The notes under the pieces are model-generated. The model searched no databases, was not told the origin of the DNA, and saw only the letters and a list, made by a program, of their open reading frames with translations. From the NCBI GenBank assembly GCA_012295275.1, contig CM022676.1:13270379-13334378 (forward strand): a stretch of 64,000 nt of DNA, read 5' to 3'. Shown piece after piece: positions 12,902 through 24,611 of the stretch. The translations under genes and the position numbers were made by a program. Positions within the stretch are counted from its first letter, which is position 1. Every line of letters begins with the position of its first letter. Source of the stretch: Chrysomallon squamiferum. Its lineage: Eukaryota > Mollusca > Gastropoda > Neomphalida > Peltospiridae.

Positions 12902-12923
12902 ACAAGGATGCAGAAAATGGACC
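12902..12923 (+). CDS. IgR-A micro-exon, tail 1
   Basis: A 22-nt exon between AATTACAG and GTAAGT encoding DKDAENG. It enters in phase 1 and leaves in phase 2, so it must be used or skipped together with the next exon. IgR-B has a comparable small exon in the same place (27,837-27,870, phase 1 to 2), which supports its reality. Confidence 0.65.
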
Positions 12924-14304
12924 GTAAGTTAACTTATTAGCTTCTATTCTCAGATCATCTAACTTTCTGGCTTAATCTTTACTGCTTTGTGTAGTTGTTT
13001 CATTCTTTTTCTCTCTCTTTTTTCTCTCAAGTCTTTCAACTGCCATTTAAGTCATATCTTCGTGTACATTATTTATTCATATTTTTCTTATAACAAGAAT
13101 ATCTATATATATCATGATATGCTTATTACTCCTATATTCAGATACAAATCAAAGAAATATTTCATTTTATTTTACTGTTGATGCTTGTGTATAAACAGAT
13201 GATCTTCAGCATATACTTTAAATAACCTTAATTTTGTTTTCCTTGTTTAAAAGCAGCAAAATGGAATTACCATAATTCAGGTAGTATTTATAATTGCTAT
13301 AGTTTATTATTTTATAAAAGTTAAATTTAATTTGTCAATTTCTCTAGATTTACATTTTGTTATTTCATTGGTAGAAGATTATGACTAATTAAAAGAGAAA
13401 TTTAATAATTAGCATTTTGTTATAAAAGTGGTTTTGTTTGTTTCTTCGTTTTCTTTTGTTTATGTTTTTTGTTTATTTTATGTTTAGCTCACAGAGCTAA
13501 CACATTTGGATAGGTCTAAAACTCTGAACTGAAATGCTAATGTGAGAGGATATTTTCGTGTTTCTGATACCTAATTTTTAAAAACATATTTGTGAGTAGA
13601 AACTTTAGAAAGCATCCGGATTATGCTCAGTTTTATTCAGTACCAATTTTCATTCGTTGTGATTTGGATGAATTTCACACAGGTATCCAAAGTATAATGT
13701 TATAATGTTATCACATTTATTCCTTACACATCTAATTGAGAAGCAAACAGCTACTAGACTATTTACATACAATTACTAATCTTAAAAAGAGATATCATTA
13801 TTTCAGGCGTATCTAATATTTTTATTAAAAAATCAAAATAATCTTTAAATGGAATTAATTACTATACTTTTCTTCTTGAATCTGCATGTAATGAAATGAA
13901 TAGATTAAAACTGATAAAAGCAGTTTAATTAATTTCCCTGTAATTTAATTCTTTAGTAACCATGTTGGGTTCTTTTGTTTTTTATATATACATGTACAAA
14001 AAAGAAAAGAAAAAAGAAATCTGTTAGTATTATGCTTGTTTTTAGTATTTTGCTTCGGATTTTAAAGAATTGTTTCAAAACTTTGCTGTTGATACTGAAA
14101 TAACAGTCTGGGTTAGCCTTGACATTGCGTTTTTAATCAAACTAATTGTCCCTTTCCACCATCCTGTCTTTTATGAGATATACAAAAATATATCAGTATA
14201 ATAAATACTATGTTAAATGCAAGAATAATCATAAGGTTTCCATGCATAATCCTAAATATTCATATTCGGATGTAAATTTTAACACTTTTAATTTTGCTTT
14301 TCAG

Positions 14305-14336
14305 TCCAAGCAATATACCTGCACATGAAATGCCTG
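14305..14336 (+). CDS. IgR-A small exon, tail 2
   Basis: A 32-nt exon, acceptor GCTTTTCAG, donor GTATGA, phase 2 to 1, encoding PSNIPAHEMP. It restores phase 1 after the 22-nt exon. No tyrosine motif is present; it is a proline-containing spacer. Confidence 0.65.
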
Positions 14337-14749
14337 GTATGAGTTACTTTTTAATAATCATTTTATATTTTTATTGTTGTTTTTTTCTTTATAGTTTATA
14401 CTTTTCCCATCATAAAAATATTATCTTTTCAGTTTATCTAGAATTTAATTTTTATTACTATTCTTTTTTAAACCTTTTTCATTTCCTTTTTTGTTTGTTT
14501 CTTTTTTCTTTACTGTGTCTTTCTGTATGTATGTATGTATGTATGTATTTAAAATATAAAATAAAAGTTAAAATAGCCATGATATGCTGTTTAAGGATTA
14601 ACACATTACTTTCTCTAATTTTATTTATTTATTATTTATTTGATTTATATAGCATCTATAAAGTAGTTCTAAACATTTTTATTACATAACTTATAAACAT
14701 AATTTGTCACTTTTTTCATAACTTTATTATTAATAATGTTTTATTTTAG

Positions 14750-14815
14750 TGTTGGAAGATAATGATTTGTATTATCCATCTAGTAATGATGGTGTACAGA
14801 ACGTACAGTTCCCAG
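14750..14815 (+). CDS. IgR-A exon, tail 3
   Basis: A 66-nt exon, acceptor TTTTAG, donor GTGATT, phase 1-1. It encodes VLEDNDLYYPSSNDG and more, with two adjacent tyrosines in an acidic context. A decayed inverted copy of this exon with its introns lies at 21,455-21,880. Confidence 0.75.
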
Positions 14816-15511
14816 GTGATTGCAAATCTTTCATCTTTTTCTGTTGAGTGAAGAGTGTGTTATTTCACATCTTAATCAGTTTGAATAATATTTTACATAG
14901 TAAACTGTTCTTCAGACGATCTAGTTTTAGAAAAAATTAATTGTCTTTGGTAATATTAAATTTTTGAGTCTAAATAATTATTTAGAAACAAAATTAAAGA
15001 CTTGTAGCATGTCATTTTCTGTTAATATGAAATGATAAGAAGTAATTTTATTTTAAATCCATGCACTTAATACAACATACATGTTACAGTACAAGAGATA
15101 CATTTTGATCCACATATGTTCTTTAGATGCTAATAATCTCAGAAAATTGCAGAAGTTATTCTTCTTACTAAATTCCAAATACGAAACATATATATAATGA
15201 GATGGCATTGTTATTAAGCTACTGTAATGTTGTTGTTGTTGTGTTTTTGTTGTTTTGCATAAATAACAAATATTGTGTGAAATAAAATCACAAATAATAC
15301 TTTAAAAATGCCATGATTTTACAATTTATTTTTAATAAACATACTCTATTGTAATTAATAAATATATATATATATATATACATTTTATTTCGAAAGTGAA
15401 GTTTTACCAGGAATAAATACAGTTAATTCTTGAACTCAGACTTCCATTTATTAATATCAATTATGATTTATTTCACTTTCAAAATGTTTTTGTTTTTCTT
15501 CCCTATTGCAG

Positions 15512-15541
15512 GTGATAAAAGACGACTTCAGTCTTCCAGGG
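15512..15541 (+). CDS. IgR-A small exon, tail 4
   Basis: A 30-nt exon, acceptor TATTGCAG, donor GTAAAT, phase 1-1, encoding GDKRRLQSSR. Being symmetric it can be skipped without a frameshift. Its first bases (GTGATA) match those of the next exon, suggesting a small duplication. Confidence 0.6.
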
Positions 15542-15796
15542 GTAAATATATTTCAAAATTTAGCATTTGGTATTATTTTGAATTCATAAATAGCCAATAA
15601 TAATAAAAAAAATTAAATTTAAAATAAAAGCAAGAAAATCTTATGACTCAGTATTGATTAGTGCTATTCTCTTTCACATTTGCTGAAATGAAATTTTAAA
15701 ATTGAAACATATTTTCCATATATTATGAAATCAACTCATCGACTGTTGTTTAAAAAGTAGACATGTCCCTTTATCATTTTTTGTGTTTTAATTTAG

Positions 15797-15894
15797 GTGA
15801 TACTTATGAAAATGTTGGAATTGGAAAAGTAGATAATCGATATGCTAATGCTGGTTACAGTGGAAATGATGATCCTGCCTGTGAAAATGTCAAG
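15797..15894 (+). CDS. IgR-A exon, tail 5 with YENV
   Basis: A 98-nt exon, acceptor ATTTAG, donor GTAATT, phase 1 to 0. It encodes GDTYENVGIGKVDNRYANAG, then a GYSGNDD stretch and CENVK. TYENV fits the Y-x-N preference of Grb2-type SH2 domains; the other tyrosines have no strong consensus. Confidence 0.8.
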
Positions 15895-16077
15895 GTAATT
15901 TTATTGACTGTTGTGTTAATGTAATTATAAGAAGCCTGCAAAAGACATGGTATAAAGGCAATAAAAATAGACAAACGATTAATTGAAAAGATACTGTTAA
16001 TAACATGAAGGCAGATGTATACTTTTTAAGCTGACAACATCAACTGGTTTTTTATTTTGTTACCTCCATTGTTTCAG

Positions 16078-16260
16078 GGAGCAAAGCTCAGACAAAATAA
16101 AGATGGGTTGCTGTATGTTGGAATAGATTTCTCTAACACACAACCAAGTAAACAAGTTCACAAAACACAGGACAAAGTGGAGTACGTCTCCATTGACTGG
16201 AACAAGAAAGCAGAACCACTTCCTGATGAAGATGACAAACAAACAGAGCCAAAAACTTAG
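16078..16260 (+). CDS. IgR-A terminal exon, two ITIM-like motifs
   Basis: Acceptor TTTCAG, phase 0 in, ending at TAG 16,258-16,260. It contains GLLYVGIDF and, 23 residues on, KVEYVSIDW. Both satisfy the ITIM rule [S/I/V/L]-x-Y-x-x-[I/V/L]. The repeated Y-V-x-I-D-aromatic pattern suggests an internal duplication. The C-terminus is acidic and hydrophilic. Confidence 0.88.
   Translation, partial: GAKLRQNKDGLLYVGIDFSNTQPSKQVHKTQDKVEYVSIDWNKKAEPLPDEDDKQTEPKT
16108..16194 (+). other. Tandem ITIM-like motifs of IgR-A
   Basis: LLYVGI is at 16,108-16,125 and VEYVSI at 16,177-16,194. Paired ITIMs at this spacing are the usual layout for binding the two SH2 domains of SHP-type phosphatases in vertebrates. 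Function in this animal is inference. Confidence 0.75.
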
Positions 16261-16747
16261 TAGAGAACATGAATTTTATTAATATGGGACCAAACCCCTT
16301 TAAAAACTACAACAAAATGAAATACATTTCCACTATTTTATATATTTTTACTTTTATTTACTTTACAAAATATGATCAGCTGTTTATTGTTATCTGCTAA
16401 AAGTGTTCATGTATTATATCACACAGAGAAATTTGTAGATACAATTTGAAGAGATCATTAGCATTCTTCCAGAATTAAAATACAATGACTATGGAATTCC
16501 AAGAAAAGAAATAATGCTTAGCAAGAATTAAAAATTTTTGAACAAATGTGGACCATGTCTAAAATGCATTGATTATAATTTTTTAACTCTTTAGTTACAT
16601 TTGTGGTTCAAATACTGTTTTAGAGCTTTTCTTCATGTATAAACAGTTTTGGATTTGTTATTGTGAACATTAAATTGGAAAAAAGTACAAAAAAGTAATT
16701 CTGTTTTCCCTTTCCCCCCATAAATAAGAAATGAAGTATTAAGAATG

Positions 16748-16753
16748 AATAAA
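16748..16753 (+). terminator. AATAAA poly(A) signal of IgR-A
   Basis: A perfect AATAAA about 490 bases past the stop codon. A further AATAAA follows near 16,860. Which one is used cannot be told from sequence alone. Confidence 0.5.
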
Positions 16754-18784
16754 GAAATGTTAAGTAGCTGTTTTTTTTATTATATAAAATAATTTTTCAA
16801 TTTTTATACAGTATTTTTGTATGAAGATAAACTAATTATATACTTTTGTTTATTGTTAAGAATAAAATATATATTTATAACTAAAATAAAAATAATTATT
16901 TTCTTTCTTTTTATGTATTTTTTGAAATATACAACATACTTGTATTTCTTGTAAATATATATTTTTTAATGTGTGTGTATGTGTGTGTGTGTGTGTGTGT
17001 TTGTGAGTTCCTTAAATGTATGTTTGCAGAAATATATGTTAAACAGAATAAACATACACACAAAGTACATTTTAATACAGGTGTAAATATGTTTCAATAA
17101 GTGCTCTATAGTTCGCATGTAAGTGTGAATATATTCATACAAAATCTAATTTAAGGTCAAACAAAATCACTTTTGTATAATTTTGTATGCTATTTTTTTT
17201 TTTTTTTAAAACAGAGGCAATCAAATTCAGGCTTCAAGTATCGGTAGTTTTCATTTCCTTCTTAGTTTGGTGAACCTGAAAGAATTAACACTTGGACAGG
17301 ATTCTAAAAATGACACATCAATTATTCTTGAATTAATATAAACAAATGCAAAGTTAACAATGTTGGCCATATCTCATCCAGATGTTTTGTTACTTTCATA
17401 TTTTGTAAATTACATCGTGTGTTTAATTGTTGAATAAACTGACTTTGTTTCATAACCAGTTAATTGATTATTGTACAAAACCTTTACCATTGGTCCTGAT
17501 ATTTACTTGAATAATTACTTGAATAACAAAAATTACTTGAATAACATTACAAGTCTAATACCAATTTATTTGGATTTTTTTGTTCTCTTTGATATATAAA
17601 ATTTAAAACATCTGTTTCAATCAGGACAGTTTTATTATTTTTATAGAGCTCACACTCTTTTGGGAATATTGTTAAAAGTGTTTTTAAATATTATATGTAT
17701 GTTAGCTGATGACACTGCAAAACTTTATTTTTATTCATAATATTAAATTCAGAGTGTAAAGTTAATATTGTTTATTAATTTCAGTATAAAAAATCAATAA
17801 TGAAATAAGTGCTGCTTTTAACAAATACTGAGTTTTGCTACATTGATTTCTGTATCACATTGTATAGTTTTATGCATATTTGTAAAATGTTAGTTTTTAC
17901 ATTGTTTTATTCTTTTTAATCAATTGTTTCTACTTATTAATATTATTTTTTGTTGTTATTGTTGTAAATAGATAAAATATTTCATAATAATTTCTAAAAC
18001 ATTCCATGATATGATTTTCTATTTACAGACCTTATTTTAAGTGTCTGAGAATTTACATCATTTATAAAGGATCTTGAATTAATATTTTATTTTAAAAATA
18101 TTTCAAAAATTAAATGATGTTTTAGTATCATAATTGATATGAGATACGTTTTTCATCATGTTTATGTGGAGTAATTTGATGGATTCAGTGCTAATGGATT
18201 CTTATTGTTGGCTGTTTAAGTCAGTATCCAGCTTGTATAAACAAAACTGTTATATTAAATTGCCAACACGTCCGATAGGTATGCATACATTATATTCATA
18301 CATACATACACTATATACATACATGCATATATTATATACATTATATACATATATACATGCATTATATACATAGATACATACGTACAATATACATACATAC
18401 ATACATACATACATTTATTTGCTATTTATAAATGCAAAATGATATCACATGTTAAATTCCCAAATATAGTTACGACTGGAAGATTGGTGCAATAATCTTT
18501 CATCACCTCAATAAGCGAAGAAACACAACCAAATATTTTAAAAGTAAAATAAATTATAACTGAGAAAGTAATTTGAAAAATATTATTATTTGTATGGATA
18601 TTAATAAAGGGATAGTTGTGTTCAAGGTTCATCAGTATTCTCTTTCTAACCGAAAATATATGTTTATTAATTAGAAAGAGAACAAATTATTTATTAATTT
18701 TGTTTTATATATAAAACACTTTTCAAAGTATTATTTGAGATTTTGTTTAACCTTTTTTTAATATGAATTTTGGTCTGAATGTTT
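16754..18784. other. Intergenic, no gene seen
   Basis: AT-rich spacer past the IgR-A 3' end, with a GT microsatellite near 16,971-17,000 and ATAC-type repeats near 18,290-18,415. I see no exon here. Confidence 0.6.
18290..18415. repeat. ATAC/TATACA microsatellite
   Basis: Imperfect tetranucleotide and hexanucleotide repeat (CATA, TATACA) ending in a clean CATA run. Confidence 0.9.
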
Positions 18785-18890
18785 GAAATCCATACACTTA
18801 AAACAACATTTGACATATTGAAGTTCAAAGAGATACATCTGGTAATAATCTCTGAAAATTTAAAAATTATTCTTCCTACTAAATTCAAGG
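18785..18890 (+). repeat. Diverged direct copy of an IgR-A intron segment
   Basis: The run from the AAATCCATACACTTA core through TCTCTGAAAATT to ATTCTTCCTACTAAATTC matches IgR-A intron sequence at about 15,052-15,178 in the same orientation. This is debris of another family copy or a local duplication, with no exon in it. Confidence 0.6.
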
Positions 18891-20298
18891 AATGACCGAA
18901 TTAGTTTTAAAAAGATGTCAAATTGGAAAACATTGTCTTTGTGTTAGTAACTTAGGACTATAACAATATGTTACATCCTCTAGGTGAGACTGATGTGCTT
19001 GCTTTCATGAATCTTTTTTACTTGGTAAATGTAAAACTATCATTCTAAGATGCATTTTTAATTATAACTGGTGTATCACTATAATCTTGTATTAGAGATG
19101 TGTTTGTAAAAAAGTAAATTAAAATATCAAAAGAGTCAAAGTAGAGAATGTAAATTGTGATACTGGATAAAAATTGTTAAACGGTTACAGATGTCTTAAT
19201 TAAAGGTATATCTTATGAAAGATGATATTACATTTCTCAGATACACTTTTTGACATTTAAATAAATTGGAGTTGAAAATGTTTGGGATTATTATTATTAT
19301 TATTATTATTATAATTATTATTTGTTTGTTGTTTTTTTAGGTTTTTTTTAGGAAAATTAAATTTCACTTAATTGTTTCATGCTAGATATGGTCCATACTT
19401 CAAAACACTAACCATATCTGTTTCTTTGATCTGCAACATTAAAAATTTACTGAGACGTCATTATCAAAACAAACCTTAAGGAGTTCAGTAATTTTGTTTT
19501 AGAATGAAATTAACTGATTAGTTAAATGCGCTTTAGTGCAGAAATAACAATAATTATGTTAAATTAATTAATGAAGATCCTGAAAGTAACATGATAAAAG
19601 CAAATAACATGTCGCTTGTATGACTTTCAGTTAAACATTTATTTACTCATATTAAAATAATGTTTTGCTTTTATCATACCTCTGTCTTTTTCTTTGTTTT
19701 CAGTTTAATTGCTCTGTTCAGCAATATTTGTTTCTTCGAAGAATGTGAAACAAATTCACGCTTCTGTCATCTTTTATTGTATTTTTATTTTACTTTATTT
19801 TTATTTTATTACATTAGTTACATTAATAGAAGATGAACAAAATGAAAATATACAGAATCAAAAACTGACAATATGTGTACATCATTCAATGCTATTAATT
19901 TAGATCACTAATAGTAATAAAATATAACAAAATTTAAACAAAATAAAAGTATAATGAAACACACAAACATAAACAGCAGCAGTAGTATCACCTGTAGAAA
20001 TAGAACAAATGTAACAATAGTAAAGCATTACTTTTATTATTCTAATTAAAGGGGCATATGGCGAAAATATATATATTTTTTTAAATCATTTTTTATTTAT
20101 GTTACAGAATTGAAACATTTGTAATAATCTCCTTTTATTACATCTTCAAAATAGTATTGATTTATTATTTTATGATAAATGGTTATTTTTATTTTTGTCT
20201 TTTTTCATAAATATCGTACCATTCAAATTGCTGGGCTTCATCATAACACAAAGAAATTAATCTTTACTTAAATACTTCAAAAGAAAGTAATATATCTA

Positions 20299-20349
<51 letters not shown>

Positions 20350-21454
20350 ATATATATAGATATGTAGATATGTAAATATATGACTTTTTTGTTTAAAAAA
20401 ACAACAGGAAAGTTATATATAGGTTATATGAAAAGAAGAGATAATGTTTCCAAGATTTTCTTTCAGTCATTTAAAAGTGTTTGTTATATATATAAATACT
20501 TTCCATGCAGCATCTTCTCCAGAATGTTAGGATATTACAAAAAATGATACATGGTAAGAGAAAACAAAACAAAACAATAACAAAATAACAACAACAACAA
20601 CAACAAGAAAGAAAGAAAGAAAAAGAAAAAAGACATGAAACATTTATCTGAAAAATTCAATTTTTATGACTTCTTTCTAAATAGTCTAGTCAGAAACAAA
20701 CAAACAATTTTCTTTATTCGAATGTTGTCACTAGCATACCCCCTTAACAACATACAAATTTAGGCATTCATTAACTATTAGTTATTAATGCTCACATTTT
20801 CTTTATCACATATTCACAAATATAAACCAGATACTGGGTTATTACTTAAATGTTGAAATGTTTTAATCTATTCAAATGTGATACATAAAATTATATTTAT
20901 TATAATCAAACACTGTTTGCTTGCTATTCAGTCAATGACATTAGGTGCATTAACAACTAAACAATCAGATCAGAATGTAATATTTCTGTATTAAAGTCCG
21001 TAGAGTGGCTGAAATGTAAGACAATATTTTCAAGAATGCAACGTTACACAAGACTGAAAACAACACTATATTATGTTAGTAATCAATGTAACATAATAAT
21101 ATATTTACACTTATCTGGTTTTTGCCTCTTTTTGCAGCTGCAGCATTAGTTGTATGATAGGTCATATTATCCTCTAAAATGTAATGAAATAAACAAACAA
21201 AATGTGAAATAGTAAAGAGAAATATTTTGTTTGCAAAGAAAAAAAAAGAAGAAACTTGCTGTGTAACAAGTAATTTATATATTCACCTTCCCATAAACAG
21301 GAAATAATGCAACAAGTCTTTAATAAATTATCTGTGGAGCACAGAAGAGGATAAATCTTGCAGCTCATTACATCTGTATCAGGGCTAAATATTACAATTT
21401 AATTATAAACCACTTCTTATCATTGACATGTTGTTATGTGTCCAGTTTTTCATA
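18891..21454. other. Intergenic, microsatellites only
   Basis: Contains ATT repeats near 19,289-19,318, a TATC run near 20,295-20,348 and AAC/GAAA tracts near 20,575-20,635. No gene is seen. Confidence 0.6.
20295..20348. repeat. TATC microsatellite
   Basis: About thirteen near-perfect TATC units, flanked by TA-rich sequence. Confidence 0.95.
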
Positions 21455-21880
21455 TTAACAGAAAATGACTTGCTACAAGTCTTTAATTTTGTTTCTAAAT
21501 AATCATTTAGACTTAAAAATTTGATATTACCAAAGACAATTAATTTTTTCTAAAACTAGATCGTCTGAAGATAAAAGTTTAATATATAAAATATTATTCA
21601 AACTGATTAAGATGTGAAATAACACACTCTTTACTTTCTTTTCTTAAATAAAAATAAAAAGATGAAAGATTTGCAATCACCTGGGAACTGTACATTCTTT
21701 ACACCATCATTACTAGATGTTTAATACTAAACATTATCTTCCAACACTAACATAAAGCAGTATTAATAATAAAATGAAAGAAAAAGTGTTTGTGTAAATT
21801 TATGTTTGTAAGTTATGAAATAATCAATTTTATAATTAATTTATAGATTCTATATAATTTGATAACAAATAATAATACAT
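21455..21880 (-). pseudogene. Inverted relic of an IgR-A-type tail exon and introns
   Basis: Read on the minus strand, this follows IgR-A bases about 14,625-15,030 through the intron, acceptor region, exon (GTGTTGGAAGATAATG) and donor CCCAGGTGATT into the next intron. The exon copy has the in-frame stop GTTTAG a few codons in and base changes (TGTAAAGAATG for TGTACAGAACG), so it is not coding. It marks a lost minus-strand family member between IgR-A and IgR-B. Confidence 0.8.
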
Positions 21881-21996
21881 ACGAACAGTTTTATTGAAAT
21901 TAACAATGATAGATAAAAATTAATTCAGTTTTATATATCTACATTTTACATTATTGTCAAACACTGAATTCAATTATTTCATTCGTAATGTTTTAT

Positions 21997-22027
<31 letters not shown>

Positions 22028-22874
22028 CAGGAGGAGGAGTATGACGATAATGATAATGATCTTAATTTTAAATTTATTAAAATCTCTGGAACGAACGATC
22101 TGCTCCGCACTAGAATACAAGGATTCTTTAAATATTAGATTTAAAATAATTAGCGGACAATTTATGGCGAGTTTTTTGTAACAAAGAAATACTGTTTTAA
22201 AATTTGTCTGCATTGGCTTGCCTGTTTCGTTCATTGCCTCCCCAGTTTTCGTTGCTGACCGCAGGAATGTAATATCTAAATACAGGAAGCTAGAAAAACA
22301 AGAAACAAGCGGGCGCTTACACAATCCGTGTTTCTACTACGATGTACATGGAGGGAACGGGAGAGAATGTTGAAACTTTTGTTAGTATCTGACAGCGGGA
22401 CTTGGTACGTTACTTTTTCTCACTTGTTTGTGCAATGTTATCTGTGTCATTAAAGGCGTATTTTACATGTGTGTGTTATTCTTCCACGATCGATGCCACT
22501 TTCATTTGAATTCAATTGAATGATTCCGTATTTTATATTTTTAATTGCAAATAATTTAGTTGGATTTATTTTAATATTACGAAATATGTTTGCGCTTTAA
22601 TAAATAACTCCAGTTTCTTATTTTTCTAGTAGATGGTGTTAGTATTATGATTAAAATACAGAAATATTTTCAACGGCATAAATTCTTACCGATTTAAGCA
22701 ATGCTCTAATCATAACGCACTACTGTGAAAGCTGAAAGAAGCCTATTGATAAAAGTACAGAGCTGAGTGTATCATCGAATAAAACATTTGTTTGTTTACA
22801 AAAACCAACATTTGCTCCACGAAGTAAAAGAAACAAAAAATATGTCAAACCGTTTTATAATGTAATGTAATATA
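21881..22874. other. Intergenic with one GC-richer patch
   Basis: An AAT tract lies at about 21,998-22,024. Bases 22,200-22,420 are richer in GC and CpG than their surroundings and could be an old transposon or a promoter. The short open frames on either strand resemble nothing I know. Confidence 0.45.
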
Positions 22875-23557
22875 CAGGGTGATTGAAAAGTCATTCCCTA
22901 TTTTAAACAGTTCATAATATTTTAATTTGCAGTTACTTTTTTCTCAATTCCTTCATGTACGTTATTTAATATATGAAAATTAAATCTAGATTGTTATTTT
23001 CTTTTCAGATGATTATTTTGTTTAAAATTCAAAAGCCCTATTAAGATGCACAGAAAGTTGACTCTAAAAGAATGGGCTCAGGTAGCATCACGCTAGGAAG
23101 TTTGGAAATCTGTTATTCAAGTGCAAAGATGGTGGAGAACCATTAACGGAATACATGCTCAGATCGATGCAAAGACAATCAAAAACTGTCACACGAAACT
23201 CATGACGAGAGGTTCTGCAATGGATGCTCAAAGAAGTGGTCGCCCCTCCAATTCAAGTGATCCGCAGATGGTGAAAACACCATCTTTGCACTTGAAAAAC
23301 AGATTTCCAAACTTCGTAGTGTGATGCTACCTGGGCACGTTCTTTTAGAGTCAACTTTTTTTGCATCTTAATAGGGTTTTTGAATTTTAAACAAAATAAT
23401 TAATCTGAAAAGAAAACCAATAATACTTTTAAACAAAATAATCTAGATTTAATTTTCATATATTAAATAACATACATGAAGGAATTGAGAAAAAAGTAAC
23501 TGCAAATTAAAAAATTATGAACTTTTTAAAATAGGGAATGACTTTTCAATCACCCTG
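22875..23557. mobile_element. Tc1/mariner-like element with about 240-bp inverted repeats
   Basis: The ends are CAGGGTGATTGAAAAGTCAT and its complement, bounded by TA dinucleotides (22,873-22,874 and 23,558-23,559), the target duplication of Tc1/mariner elements. The inverted repeats run about 22,875-23,114 and 23,299-23,557, leaving only about 185 unique bases. The long repeats and small core make it a non-autonomous foldback element built on a transposase N-terminus. Confidence 0.85.
23046..23324 (+). pseudogene. Transposase N-terminal helix-turn-helix fragment
   Basis: From ATG 23,046 the frame reads MHRKLTLKEWAQVASR, then a TAG, then EVWKSV and VQRWWRTI, and ends with TRGSAMDAQRSGRPSNSS. 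The G-S-x-x-D-x-x-R-S-G-R-P signature is typical of the N-terminal domain of mariner/IS630-type transposases. It lacks the DDE catalytic part and runs into the right inverted repeat. Confidence 0.7.
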
Positions 23558-23759
23558 TATATAGGTATGTATGTATGTATGTATGTACACATACAGCTCA
23601 CATTATATAGCTAGAACGATATATAATACACGTAGCTATGTATGTATTCATGACCTGTTCTGATCTTTAACACATATGACATTTTTTAGTTAAAAACATC
23701 TTTTCATTATACAATTTGTTCATTTGTGATAGACAACACAGCTTAAATAATAAACACTG

Positions 23760-23905
23760 ATAAATCTTTATGTATATTTTAACACAAAACTAGCTCTAAT
23801 CAGGACACAGATTGAATAGAGGTGTTACTTTTCAGTACATGGATCTTACTATCGGCAATATCCACCATATGTGTTCTAATTTATCAGTTAAAAAATTAAA
23901 ACAAA
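23760..23905 (-). repeat. Copy of the signal-exon downstream repeat
   Basis: The segment CACAAAACTAGCTCTAATCA through CTTACTATCGGCAATATC matches 24,815-24,905 and 41,675-41,825. In each place it lies just downstream, on the minus strand, of a signal-exon copy, so it belongs to the duplicated promoter/exon-1 unit. Confidence 0.6.
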
Positions 23906-24070
23906 AACGTATCTAGACAGTAACTAACAATCATGACAGAACAATCACATTTTTGAATGGGACCAGTGTATATACTCTGACTAAACCTGCTTCTTTGGGG
24001 CACACGAATTGTGCTCTGTCTAGTCACGTTATTACTACCGAGAATGAAAAGCAGGACTATGTGTATTTCA
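23906..24070 (-). pseudogene. Decayed promoter and signal-exon copy
   Basis: Aligned by eye to 25,023-25,145, the pieces GTATCTAGACAGTAACTAAC, CTCTGACTAAACCTG, CACACGAATTGTGCTCT and GTCACGTTATTACT stand in the same order. The start codon is lost (CAG where the others have CAT on the plus strand) and no donor remains. This is the oldest of four related copies. Confidence 0.55.
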
Positions 24071-24349
24071 CTTACATAAAAGTATTGTGGCTTGCCTAGT
24101 ATTAACTATTAAGTAAACAAAAAATGTGCTTTTATATCAAGTGCAGCAGTCAGAACAGTAAACTGTTTATTGCCATTGTAATAATGGCATTGTTTCAGTT
24201 TTTAATAGCAGTACAGAATTTAGCTAGATTGTATCTTATATTGAAACAAACGTATATGATTATGTACTGTATAATTATTCCCTACATCTTGGTTCTCTAA
24301 ATTAATTAAATCCTGACGTTAGATACTGTCTTAATGCTCTAATAAATAA

Positions 24350-24417
<68 letters not shown>

Positions 24418-24611
24418 TAAAAAAGAAAGTGGGCAAAAACAAACGAAATACTCTTTAGCAATTAAAACATTCTTAATTCACCCTATTAGCCTTATAATTC
24501 TGCTTTCGATATTTCGAATAAATAAAAAAAGAAACTGAGAAATGTGAAACAGTTTTCTGTAATTAATCTAATAATAAATATAATAAATGTATGTATATAT
24601 ATATATATATA

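Larger units (their letters stand above)
1701..16753 (+). other. IgR-A gene: 9-Ig + FN3 receptor with ITIM-like tail
   Basis: Sixteen exons listed separately join in frame to 1,195 codons plus stop, with one base supplied by an upstream exon. The order is Ig1-Ig9, FN3, membrane span, then a tail of about 150 residues in six small exons. Every Ig exon begins and ends in phase 1. Many N-glycosylation sequons (NLT, NVS, NWT, NTT) support an extracellular role. The last exon carries two ITIM-like tyrosines and an earlier tail exon carries TYENV, a Grb2-type YxN site. By analogy with vertebrate ITIM receptors it may recruit SH2 phosphatases and dampen cell activation; ligand and cell type are unknown. 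The signal-peptide exon was not found in bases 1-1700 and is probably outside the window. Its nearest relative is IgR-B, facing it about 10 kb away. I do not recognise a named orthologue; automatic annotation might call it CD22-like or hemicentin-like. Confidence 0.85.
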
